Made by a program: the position numbers and the translations under genes
Shown here: in pieces, positions 1-6,043 of the stretch
Layout: each line of letters starts with the position of its first letter
Numbering within the stretch: the first letter of the stretch is position 1
Notes under the pieces: model-generated
Told to the model about the DNA's origin: nothing
The model's input: only the letters and a program-made list of their open reading frames with translations
Database searches by the model: none
Source: GCA-003244245 sp039924425
GTDB lineage: Bacteria > Actinomycetota > Actinomycetes > Mycobacteriales > Pseudonocardiaceae
Reading direction: 5' to 3'
NCBI GenBank assembly: GCA_039924425.1
Contig: JBDTAX010000215.1
Coordinates: forward strand, 1-9,097
Length of the DNA: 9,097 bases

Positions 1-54
1 CGCCGCCACCAGGCAATCCCCACCCTCAATCAAGATCATAATCGGGCTGGGATC

Positions 55-143
55 GAACCGGAACGCACGCTAACGACCCGCCAGACCCCGCCCGGAGCAC
101 CTACTCTGACCTGCCCGAACCGGCTTAGCGTGCGTTCCGGTTC
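55..143. repeat. 19-bp perfect inverted repeat around a 51-bp spacer
   Basis: GAACCGGAACGCACGCTAA at 55-73 is the exact reverse complement of 125-143. The match stops abruptly at both ends. Length, perfection and position next to a transposase fragment suggest terminal repeats of an insertion element or a small non-autonomous element remnant. The sequences beyond the two arms are unrelated, so these are not simply two copies of one element end with the same interior. The family is not recognised. The same arms could form a long hairpin in RNA. Confidence 0.7.
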
Positions 144-610
144 CGTTGCAGGTCCAGCCCCGGTTCGGCTGCGTGCTGACGCCGGCTACTTCGCGGGGGC
201 GCTGGCCCGGGCCGCGCTGGCCGCCGGTGTCGAGTTCGCCATCGGCGCCAAACGCATCGCGCCACTGTGGCGCCTACTCCAGGACCTGGCCGAGACGCAG
301 TGGACCGACGCGCTCGACATGGACGGCGCGCAGGTCGCGGTCGCCGCCTGGTGCCCGGACTGGTGGCCGACCGCTACCCGGATGCTGATCCGCCGAGTCC
401 GCCTGGACATCAACACCGGGCAGGTCTCCCACGACCCCCGCGCGCGCCGGCGCCGTACCCTGCACCCCGACCAGCGGGCACTGCCCCTCGCGGCCCTCGC
501 CGAGCTCGACGCGGTGTATGGCTACTCGTTCATCGTGACCAACCTCGACGTCTCCACCCCAGCCAAAGCCGCCACCATCGAGCACTGGTACCGACACCGC
601 ACCGAGATCG
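130..610 (+). pseudogene. IS1380-family transposase, internal fragment
   Basis: The translated frame carries the core of an IS1380-type DDE transposase. It contains RADAGYF (near nt 172-192, holding a likely catalytic Asp), then EFAIGAKRIAPLWRLL, DMDGAQVAV, RRVRLDINTG, a Tyr-Gly-Tyr-Ser-Phe and TNLD block, and HWYRHRTEI at the 3' end. Recognisable similarity begins near nt 160. The reading frame is open back to nt 1, but residues before that point do not look like transposase, so the N-terminal half is missing. At about nt 610 the coding sequence stops matching transposase and becomes the antisense of a monooxygenase gene, so the C-terminal part, with the expected final Glu helix, is also gone. 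The frame runs on to a stop near 663 through 17 unrelated residues. The protein cannot be functional. The family call rests on motif recognition only. Confidence 0.85.
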
Positions 611-1340
611 CGTACGCCTCGCGCAGCAGCTGCTTCTGTCGGGGGATGTCGCGGCGGTGGTAGTCCAGCTCTGTGGCGCTGCGGAACAGGAACACCGCCT
701 GCGCATTGTCCATCTGCCGCGCACGGTAGATCCCGGCCGTCCGGCCCACCTCGCCGTGCAGGATCAGCTCGCTGTCGAGCCTCAGGTAGTTGGGCACCGC
801 TGCCACCGCGATGTAAGCCCCGAGGAAGGTGGTGAACTGGGACTCCGCGCCGAAGACCAGCCGCCGCACGTTTGAGTGCAGTCCATCCGCGCCGATCACC
901 AGGCCGAACGTGCGAGGCTTGCCGCGCTCGAAGGTGACGTCCCCGTGCTGGGAGACCGACGTGATGGAGTCGCCGAACACATACTCCACGTCGTCACGGG
1001 TGGCGTCGCAGCAGATCTCGCTCAGGTCATTGCGCATGATTTCGAGATGCCGGTCGGACACCGCATTGAACACCTTGGCGAAATTGACCTGTACTGGGCG
1101 GGTGTTTCCCTCCCGGAGCATGGTCAGCCGCTCGACGCCGGTCCTGTTCGCCTGGATCCGCTCCAGCAGCCCCATCCGTTCCACCACGTCCAGGGCCGGG
1201 CCGAACAGGTCGACCGCGTGCCCGCCGGTCTTGCGGAGAGTCGGAGCCTTCTCCACCACGGTCGGCGTGAAGCCGTAACGGGTGAGCCAGTAAGCCAGAA
1301 CCGGCCCCGCGATGCTGGCCCCAGAGATCAGAATCCGCAT
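522..1340 (-). pseudogene. FAD-dependent monooxygenase, C-terminally truncated by transposon debris
   Basis: This is the N-terminal part of a class A flavoprotein monooxygenase (FAD_binding_3, TetX/aromatic hydroxylase type). It has the FAD dinucleotide motif GASIAG at residues 7-12, Glu30 after the second strand (VVEK) to bind the ribose, a conserved Arg-Asn-Asp-Leu segment near 103-106, and the DG motif GADG at 150-153. About 244 native residues remain of a usual 380-400. Genuine sequence ends at REAYA near nt 610. The remaining 28 codons to the stop at 522 are antisense transposase. The lost part includes the GD motif that contacts FAD phosphates and most of the substrate domain, so activity is unlikely. 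The start is ATG 1340; its codon begins 2 nt after the TGA of the upstream peroxiredoxin-like gene. No Shine-Dalgarno is seen, so the gene was probably translated by coupling. Substrate unknown. Confidence 0.88.
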
Positions 1341-1342
1341 AG

Positions 1343-1906
1343 TCAGGAGGGCTCGTTGCCGGGCTTCCATTTGATGCCGCAGCCCATGCTGGGCACCTGC
1401 GGTTCGGGCACCGGTTCCCCGGCGAGCACCAGGTCCAGCGCGGCTCGCAAGGCCTTGCCGGTCACCGGAGCGTCGTTGCGGGGGCGGGCCTCGTCGAATT
1501 CACCCCGGTAGGCGAGGCGGCGATCGGCGTCGTAGAGGAAGAAGTCCGGGGTGCACGCGGCCCGGTAGACCAGCGCGACCCGCTGGGTGTCGTCGAGCAG
1601 GTAGGGGAAGGTGAACCCGGCGCGGTGGGCCTGCTCAGTCAGTCCGGCCAGGCCGTCGTCAGGATGGCTCTCGGTGTTGTTGCTGCAGATCGCCACCGCG
1701 GCCACATCGGGCGCGTGCTCGGCGACCAGCGAGCCGAGTTCTCGCTCGATGTGCCGGACATAGGGGCAGTGATTGGACAGGAACATCACCAGCAGCGGAG
1801 CGGAGGAGCCTAGGGCATCCGAGGTCACGATCTGGCCGTCGAGACCCGGCAGGGCGAACGCGGGCGCGGGCGTGCCGAGCTGGACCATGAACGAGCTCAC
1901 CGCCAT
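1343..1906 (-). CDS. Thioredoxin-fold peroxiredoxin-like protein (AhpC/TSA, PRX_like1 type)
   Basis: The 187-aa cytoplasmic protein has a thioredoxin-like redox fold. It begins with the family's LGTPAPAF...DG strand (residues 10-24). A single candidate active-site Cys47 follows in NHCPYVRHIERE, typical of the one-Cys NHCPYV subfamily rather than CXXC thioredoxins. A predicted cis-Pro segment (ACTPDFFLYD) and the conserved C-terminal GCGIKWK are also present. The physiological substrate of this subfamily is not established; a thiol peroxidase or disulfide role is inferred. ATG 1906 is chosen because it places the conserved fold near the N-terminus. GTG 1942 would add 12 residues, and ATG 1888 is also possible. 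No start has a strong ribosome binding site. The gene is followed after 2 bp by the truncated monooxygenase, so the two were one transcription unit. Confidence 0.85.
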   Translation of the reverse strand: MAVSSFMVQLGTPAPAFALPGLDGQIVTSDALGSSAPLLVMFLSNHCPYVRHIERELGSLVAEHAPDVAAVAICSNNTESHPDDGLAGLTEQAHRAGFTFPYLLDDTQRVALVYRAACTPDFFLYDADRRLAYRGEFDEARPRNDAPVTGKALRAALDLVLAGEPVPEPQVPSMGCGIKWKPGNEPS

Positions 1907-1962
1907 GGTCACCAGTGTCTCATCAGCGGCGACATCCGGCACATCAAAAATTCCGCCGCCAG

Positions 1963-2001
1963 CCCGTCGAGCGGTTCACCTTCGTGGACCGGTTCGACGG
2001 G
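1963..2001 (-). terminator. Long imperfect hairpin between two minus-strand genes, possible terminator
   Basis: CCCGTCGAGCGGT at 1963-1975 pairs with 1988-2001, extending inward to about 17 pairs with one bulge (G1991) and a loop around TTCG. It lies just past the stop of the small antitoxin-like gene and before the peroxiredoxin-like gene. On the minus strand a run of five T follows, but about 12 nt beyond the stem, so it is not a classical intrinsic terminator. Two G-T pairs make the fold more stable in plus-strand RNA. Confidence 0.35.
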
Positions 2002-2030
2002 CATGGCACTCGAACCCCGATCAGACGCCG

Positions 2031-2237
2031 CTAGGCAAAATCTTCGCCGTCGGCGCCCTGGAGCTTGCGCACCGCGCAGTCGATCTGGCTACTGAACTTG
2101 CCCTTGGTGCACTGGTCGACGAGTCGGCCAGCCTGGTCCGCGACCTTGCCGACCGCATCGGGGTTAAACTTTGCGTACCGGCGAACGCCCTCAACGACGC
2201 CCACCAGCACAACGAGCTTCCCCAGCTTCCCCAGCAT
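2031..2237 (-). CDS. Small protein resembling the Rv0909/MT0933 antitoxin family
   Basis: A 68-aa protein. The ATG at 2237 is preceded by AAGGGAGGA with good spacing, the best ribosome binding site in the window, which excludes the longer in-frame extension upstream. The N-terminus (residues 1-17) is hydrophobic with lysines, MLGKLGKLVVLVGVVEG. The C-terminal half has the pattern KVADQAGRLVDQCTKGKFSSQID, which resembles the motif D-x-x-T-x-G-K-[YF]-S-x-x-I-D of MT0933-type antitoxins. No toxin gene adjoins it: the neighbours are an Rv2175c homologue upstream and a peroxiredoxin-like gene downstream. It could be a solitary member with another job, and the N-terminal hydrophobic stretch could contact membrane. 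Similarity is judged by eye; family membership is moderate, function unknown. Confidence 0.7.
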   Translation of the reverse strand: MLGKLGKLVVLVGVVEGVRRYAKFNPDAVGKVADQAGRLVDQCTKGKFSSQIDCAVRKLQGADGEDFA

Positions 2238-2293
2238 CGTGTTCCTCCCTTGACTGACCGACCACAATCCCCGCAGATCACAATGAAGTTGCG

Positions 2294-2321
2294 AGGATAC
2301 CGCGCCGTGATCCCTTGTCAG
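2294..2321 (-). promoter_or_regulatory. Candidate housekeeping promoter for the small antitoxin-like gene
   Basis: On the minus strand, CTGACA (2321-2316) and TATCCT (2299-2294) are separated by 16 bp, close to the TTGACA/TANNNT consensus of the actinobacterial principal sigma factor. Transcription would start near 2287, giving a leader of about 50 nt before ATG 2237 that includes the strong ribosome binding site. The small gene therefore need not depend on read-through from the Rv2175c homologue. Confidence 0.55.
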
Positions 2322-2341
2322 AACCCCCGCCAGGAACCCTG

Positions 2342-2719
2342 TTAGAAACCCATGGCCTGAGCCCGGCGCTTGACCTCGCGGCCGCGGTCGCCTCGCAGCG
2401 CGCCGATCGGGGTGCCGGGCAGCGAATCTTCCGCGGTGAACAGCCAACCCAGGATGTCCTCCGCGGCGTAACCGGCATCGCGCAGCAGGGTGATCGTGCC
2501 GGGCAGCCCCTTGACGACGACATCGCCGTTGAGGAAATCCGCCGGCACCACCGCCACGCCGTGCCGACGCACGCCCAGCAGCTGCCCATCGCGCAGCATC
2601 TGGTGCACGCGAGTCACCGGCAGTCCTAACCGCTGCGCCACGTCGGGCAGTGGTAGCACCACCACCTCGGGATCGAGCACGTCCTGGGCGATGGGGATGT
2701 CGCTCACGATGGTCACCAT
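2342..2719 (-). CDS. Rv2175c-like winged-helix DNA-binding protein
   Basis: The 125-aa protein is homologous to M. tuberculosis Rv2175c, a winged-helix DNA-binding protein reported to be phosphorylated by PknL. Matching blocks are DVLDPE near residues 13-18, the helix-turn-helix with LPDVAQRLGLPVTRVHQMLRDG (24-45), a wing VRRHGVAVVP (50-59), then VVKGLPGTITLLRDAGY, WLF and the C-terminal RREVxRRAQAM-type ending (here REVKRRAQAMGF). ATG 2719 is preferred. A GTG at 2794 in the same frame would add 25 residues but would overlap the start of divergent pknL. Upstream signals are weak (GGCGGG only). The likely phosphoacceptor would be in the short N-terminal tail (Thr3 or Ser6). In M. tuberculosis it is Thr9, so equivalence is unproven. 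Its position beside pknL supports the kinase-substrate assignment. Confidence 0.92.
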   Translation of the reverse strand: MVTIVSDIPIAQDVLDPEVVVLPLPDVAQRLGLPVTRVHQMLRDGQLLGVRRHGVAVVPADFLNGDVVVKGLPGTITLLRDAGYAAEDILGWLFTAEDSLPGTPIGALRGDRGREVKRRAQAMGF

Positions 2720-2769
2720 GCCATACCCGCCAACCGGCGCCCTTGCGCCGTTCGAGAACGAGGGGTCCG

Positions 2770-2787
2770 TACGATCCTCGGACTGTG
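2770..2787 (+). promoter_or_regulatory. -10 element and leaderless GTG start of pknL
   Basis: TACGAT (2770-2775, fits TANNNT) lies 9 nt before GTG 2785, the start implied by the kinase N-terminus. No ribosome binding site stands at a usable distance, so the transcript is probably leaderless. No clear -35 is seen. Two short overlapping inverted repeats, CGAGG/CCTCG (2759-2763/2776-2780) and GTCCG/CGGAC (2765-2769/2779-2783), straddle the -10 and could bind a regulator. Confidence 0.5.
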
Positions 2788-4554
2788 GAGCCACGGGGAC
2801 CCGAGCAGGACGGGAACCTGGTCGGCAGCCTGCTGGACGGGCGCTACCGGGTAGGCCCAGTGCTGGCCCGCGGCGGCATGTCCACCGTCTACCGCGGCAC
2901 CGACACCCGCTTGGAGCGTCCGGTGGCCATCAAGGTGATGGCCCCTCGGTTCGCCGCCGACCCTGCCTTCCTGCAGCGCTTCGAGCGCGAGGCCCGTGCC
3001 GCAGCGCGACTGCACCATCCTGGGGTCGTCGGGGTGCACGACCAAGGCGCTGACTCCTCTCCCGCTGGTGACTACGTGTTCCTGGTGATGGAATTGGTCG
3101 ACGGGGGAACTTTACGGGATCTGCTGCGCCAGCACGGCAGGCTGTCGGTGACACTCGCGCTCTCCGTGACCGAGATGGTGCTCTCAGCGCTGGCCGCGGC
3201 GCACCGGGCGGGGTTGGTGCACCGCGACGTCAAGCCGGAGAACGTCCTCATCGGGCCTGGCGGCATCGTGAAGGTCGCCGACTTCGGCTTGGTACGCGCG
3301 GTCGCCGAGGCCAGCTCCAGCACCGGAGACGTCATCCTCGGAACAGTGGCCTACCTGTCGCCGGAGCAGGTCGCGACCGGGGCGGCTGACGCCCGCAGCG
3401 ACGTCTACGCCACCGGCGTGATGCTGTTCGAGATGCTCACCGGGGCACCGCCCTACACCGGCGAGACCGCGCTGTCGGTGGCCTACCGTCACGTCAACGA
3501 CGACATGCCAGCCCCGAGCGCCGCCGGCGCGGTGGTGCCTGCGCCGTTGGACGAGCTGATCGTGCGGGCCACCCGTCGGGATCCGGGCTCCCGCCCGCCG
3601 AACGCGGCCGCGTTCCTGCACGCCCTGAACGCGGTGCGAGCCGAGGCGGGCCTGCCGCGGGTACGGGTGCCCGTGCCCGCGGCCAGGTCGGCCAGCGCCA
3701 CGCAGGGCGTCTCCCCCGAGCACGGACCGGGCGGCACGCGGGCGCTGGCCAGGACTGAGCGAGCTCCCCTGCACGATCCCAACCCGCACGATCCCAACCC
3801 GCACGATCCCTACCAGCGCGAGCGCGCTCGCAACCGGCGCGCCTTCATCGCCTGGATGACGATCGTGTTGCTGCTCGCGAGCGCGATCGGGCTGGGCGCA
3901 TGGTGGCTGGGCAGCGGCCGGTGGACCGCGGTGCCCAACCTGACTGGTCTGCAACGCGGGGCGGTGGCGACCGCGCTGGCCGCCGCCGACCTCACAGCCG
4001 ACCTCAAAGAGGACCACAACAACACCGCCCCGAACAACACGGTGATCAGCACCGACCCGGGGTCGGGCCACCGGGTGCTGCGCGGCTCGGAGATCACCGT
4101 GCTGATCTCGCTGGGCCGCCCGGTGGTGCCCACCCTGGCGGTGGGGAGCACCACCGAGGACGCCGAGCGGGCGATCCAGCAGGCGGAGCTGAGCCCCCGG
4201 CTGGACCTGCGGGCCGCGGTGTTCGACGACACCGTCCCGATAGGCGCCGTGATCGGATCCCGGCCGGCGGCGGGCACCACGCTCACCATCGGCGCGCCGG
4301 TGACCGTGGTGATCAGCAAGGGGCCGGCCCCCATCCCGATGACGATCGTGCCCCAGGTGGTCGGCCTGTCGGTCGCACAGGCCCGCCAGGCGCTCGCGCA
4401 GGCGGGGCTGAACAGCACCCTCAGCCAGTCTCTCGGGGGCCCTCTGGACGGGTTCGGCTTCTTTGAGGGCTTCCCGGACCGGGTGATCTCGCAATCACCC
4501 GCGGCCGGGCAGTCCGTTCGCTCCGGCGCGACGGTGTCGCTCACCGCTTTCTGA
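2785..4554 (+). CDS. pknL: PknL-type membrane Ser/Thr protein kinase with three PASTA domains
   Basis: The 589-aa receptor-like kinase has a cytoplasmic catalytic domain at about 20-285. It shows the Gly-rich loop LARGGMSTVY (27-36), VAIK with ATP-anchoring Lys50, Glu69 in helix C, HRDVKPEN (146-153, catalytic Asp148, RD type), DFG (166-168), an activation loop rich in Ser/Thr (SSSTGD, 177-182), GTVAYLSPEQ (186-195) and Asp206 of subdomain IX. A Pro/Arg linker with a HDPNP repeat leads to a basic RERARNRR stop-transfer and one membrane helix at about 354-376. Three outside PASTA repeats follow (about 383-446, 447-515, 522-589), which suggests sensing of peptidoglycan or muropeptides. M. tuberculosis PknL is shorter (399 aa as I recall). 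GTG 2785 gives the expected N-terminus; the open frame extends further upstream without kinase similarity. Divergent from its likely substrate gene and convergent with aroG (26 bp). PknL is favoured over PknB by this context. Confidence 0.95.
   Translation: MEPRGPEQDGNLVGSLLDGRYRVGPVLARGGMSTVYRGTDTRLERPVAIKVMAPRFAADPAFLQRFEREARAAARLHHPGVVGVHDQGADSSPAGDYVFLVMELVDGGTLRDLLRQHGRLSVTLALSVTEMVLSALAAAHRAGLVHRDVKPENVLIGPGGIVKVADFGLVRAVAEASSSTGDVILGTVAYLSPEQVATGAADARSDVYATGVMLFEMLTGAPPYTGETALSVAYRHVNDDMPAPSAAGAVVPAPLDELIVRATRRDPGSRPPNAAAFLHALNAVRAEAGLPRVRVPVPAARSASATQGVSPEHGPGGTRALARTERAPLHDPNPHDPNPHDPYQRERARNRRAFIAWMTIVLLLASAIGLGAWWLGSGRWTAVPNLTGLQRGAVATALAAADLTADLKEDHNNTAPNNTVISTDPGSGHRVLRGSEITVLISLGRPVVPTLAVGSTTEDAERAIQQAELSPRLDLRAAVFDDTVPIGAVIGSRPAAGTTLTIGAPVTVVISKGPAPIPMTIVPQVVGLSVAQARQALAQAGLNSTLSQSLGGPLDGFGFFEGFPDRVISQSPAAGQSVRSGATVSLTAF
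3771..3810 (+). repeat. 15-bp tandem repeat in the pknL juxtamembrane linker
   Basis: GCACGATCCCAACCC occurs at 3771-3785 and 3786-3800, with a partial third copy at 3801-3810. The period is a multiple of three, so it encodes HDPNP-HDPNP-HDP in the disordered linker just before the transmembrane helix. Copies are identical, which suggests recent slippage and likely length variation between strains. Confidence 0.85.
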
Positions 4555-4574
4555 GCGCGACCGCCTTCTGAGCG
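4543..4574 (+). repeat. Direct repeat duplicating the pknL stop region
   Basis: ACCGCTTTCTGAGCG (4543-4557) recurs as ACCGCCTTCTGAGCG (4560-4574), one mismatch and a 17-bp period. The first copy carries the pknL stop TGA (4552-4554). The second lies in the 26-bp gap before the aroG stop. It looks like a small local duplication. No T-tract hairpin terminator is evident in this convergent junction. Confidence 0.55.
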
Positions 4575-4580
4575 ACACAC

Positions 4581-5969
4581 TCACGACCGGAGCATCTCCG
4601 CGACCAGGAACGCCAGCTCGAGGGCCTGCTGGGTGTTCAGCCGCGGATCGCACGCGGTTTCGTAGCGCCCGGGCAGGTCCGCGTCGCAGATGTCCTGAGC
4701 GCCGCCGAGGCACTCGGTGACGTCCTCCCCCGTGAGCTCCACGTGGATCCCGCCGGGATGGGTGCCCAGCGCGTGGTGCACCTCGAAGAAGCCCTGCACT
4801 TCGTCGACCACCCAGTCGAAGTGCCTGGTCTTGTATCCGGTGGACGATTCGATGGTGTTGCCGTGCATCGGGTCGCAGTGCCAGATCACCTGGTGTCCAC
4901 TGGCGGTGACCTTCTGCACGATCGCCGGGAGCACGTCGCGGATCCGCTTCGCCCCCATCCGGGAGATCAGCGTGAGCCGGCCCGGCACACCGTGTGGATC
5001 AAGCCGCTCGACGTACTCCACGGCCTGGTCCGGGGTGATACCCGCACCCAGCTTGAGCCCGATCGGGTTGGACAGCAGCTCGGCGAAGGCGATGTGCGCC
5101 CCGTCCAGCGCCCGGGTCCGCTCCCCCACCCAGAGGAAGTGCGCGGACAGGTCGTAGAGCTTGGGTGTCTCGCTGGTGCGGTCCAGGCGGAGCATGGCCC
5201 GCTCGTAGTCGAGCACCAGCGCCTCGTGACTGGAGTAGATCTCGGTGGACAGCAGCGAGGAGTCGTCCACGCCACACGCCGACATGAAACGCAGGGCCCG
5301 GTCGATCTCGCCGGCCAGCGCCTCGTATCGGGCCCCGGCCGGAGATCGCCGCACGAAGTCCTTGTTCCAGTCGTGCACCCGGTGCAGGTCGGCCATGCCG
5401 GTCAGCGCCAGCGAGCGCACCAGGTTCATCGCCGCGGCGGCGTTGGCGTAGGCCCGGATCATCCGCGACGGGTCGGACACCCGCGCCTCGGCGGTGGGGC
5501 GTAAAGAGTTGATCATGTCACCGCGGTAGCACGGCAGGCCGAGCGCGTCGGCCGCCGCGGACCGCGGCTTGGCGTATTGCCCGGCCACCCGCCCCACCTT
5601 GACCACCGGCAGACTCGACCCATAGGTGAGCACCACCGCCATCTGCAGCAGCGTGCGGACGGTGGCCCGCAGGTGTGGCTCCGTGTTGTCGGCGAAGGTC
5701 TCGGCGCAGTCCCCGCCTTGGAGCAGGAAGGCCTCGCCGCGGGCGACGGCCCCGAGCTGCTCGCGCAGCCGGTCCACCTCAGGTGGCACGGTGATCGGTG
5801 GCACGCTCTCCAGAATGGTGCGGATGCTGCGCACCGCTTCTGGGTCAGGCCAGCTCGGTTGTTGCGCGGCGGGCCGGGCCAGCGCGGCGTCCAGCAAGGC
5901 ACGGAGATCGGCAGGCAGCGGAGGCAACTCCGGCAGCGTGTCGACCGGGACATCCACGGTCCAGTTCAC
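4581..5969 (-). CDS. aroG: Class II (plant-type) 3-deoxy-D-arabino-heptulosonate-7-phosphate synthase
   Basis: This enzyme catalyses the first step of the shikimate pathway, condensing phosphoenolpyruvate with erythrose-4-phosphate to DAHP in the cytosol. The 462-aa protein has the length of M. tuberculosis AroG (Rv2178c) and aligns end to end. It has MNWTVDVP at the start, GEAFLLQGGDCAE with metal-ligand Cys88, QYAKPRS, YRGDMIN, ASHEALVLDYERAMLR, the WHCDPMHGNT block (metal His), GGIHVELTGEDVTECLGG (metal Glu) and CDPRLNTQQ (metal Asp). GTG 5969 is chosen because it gives the family's MNWT terminus; a TTG three codons upstream is unlikely. No ribosome binding site is present, and a TACGCT -10 lies 8 nt upstream, so it is probably leaderless. 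In mycobacteria this enzyme is feedback-inhibited by aromatic amino acids and partners chorismate mutase; similar control here is inferred. Confidence 0.97.
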   Translation of the reverse strand: MNWTVDVPVDTLPELPPLPADLRALLDAALARPAAQQPSWPDPEAVRSIRTILESVPPITVPPEVDRLREQLGAVARGEAFLLQGGDCAETFADNTEPHLRATVRTLLQMAVVLTYGSSLPVVKVGRVAGQYAKPRSAAADALGLPCYRGDMINSLRPTAEARVSDPSRMIRAYANAAAAMNLVRSLALTGMADLHRVHDWNKDFVRRSPAGARYEALAGEIDRALRFMSACGVDDSSLLSTEIYSSHEALVLDYERAMLRLDRTSETPKLYDLSAHFLWVGERTRALDGAHIAFAELLSNPIGLKLGAGITPDQAVEYVERLDPHGVPGRLTLISRMGAKRIRDVLPAIVQKVTASGHQVIWHCDPMHGNTIESSTGYKTRHFDWVVDEVQGFFEVHHALGTHPGGIHVELTGEDVTECLGGAQDICDADLPGRYETACDPRLNTQQALELAFLVAEMLRS

Positions 5970-6008
5970 GGTGCGCAAGCGTATAGGGCGACGCGTCGAC
6001 TGGTCGAG
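5970..6008 (-). promoter_or_regulatory. Promoter and leaderless start region of aroG
   Basis: On the minus strand TACGCT (5983-5978, TANNNT) ends 8 nt before GTG 5969; the overlapping TATACG (5985-5980) is an alternative -10. A weak -35-like TCGACC (6007-6002) lies about 16-18 bp further upstream. Between them sits a perfect 10-bp palindrome CGACGCGTCG (5989-5998), well placed for an operator. No Shine-Dalgarno is visible. The 74-bp gap means aroG can be transcribed apart from pfkA. Confidence 0.5.
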
Positions 6009-6043
6009 TGGGTTTGGCCGGGTGGGGCCGGGCCGGGCAACCG

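Noticed and set aside
1..39. Minus-strand reading frame starting at ATG 39 and leaving the window (MILIEGGDCLVAA)
   Set aside because: Only 13 codons are visible, there is no ribosome binding site, and no family is recognised. It could be the start of a gene of an element bounded by the repeat at 55-73, but it cannot be supported.
2238..2447. N-terminal extension of the small antitoxin-like protein
   Set aside because: It overlaps the Rv2175c homologue in another frame and is Arg-rich shadow sequence; the strong ribosome binding site fixes ATG 2237.
2650..2784. N-terminal extension of pknL upstream of GTG 2785
   Set aside because: It is antisense to the Rv2175c homologue, lacks kinase similarity, and the leaderless GTG explains the start.
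3184..4494. Long minus-strand open frame opposite pknL
   Set aside because: Arg/Gly/His-rich translation without motifs, a mirror of GC-rich coding sequence on the other strand.
6011..6043. Possible terminator after pfkA in the run of GGCCGGG repeats
   Set aside because: The repeats do not pair into one clear stem and there is no T tract on the minus strand.
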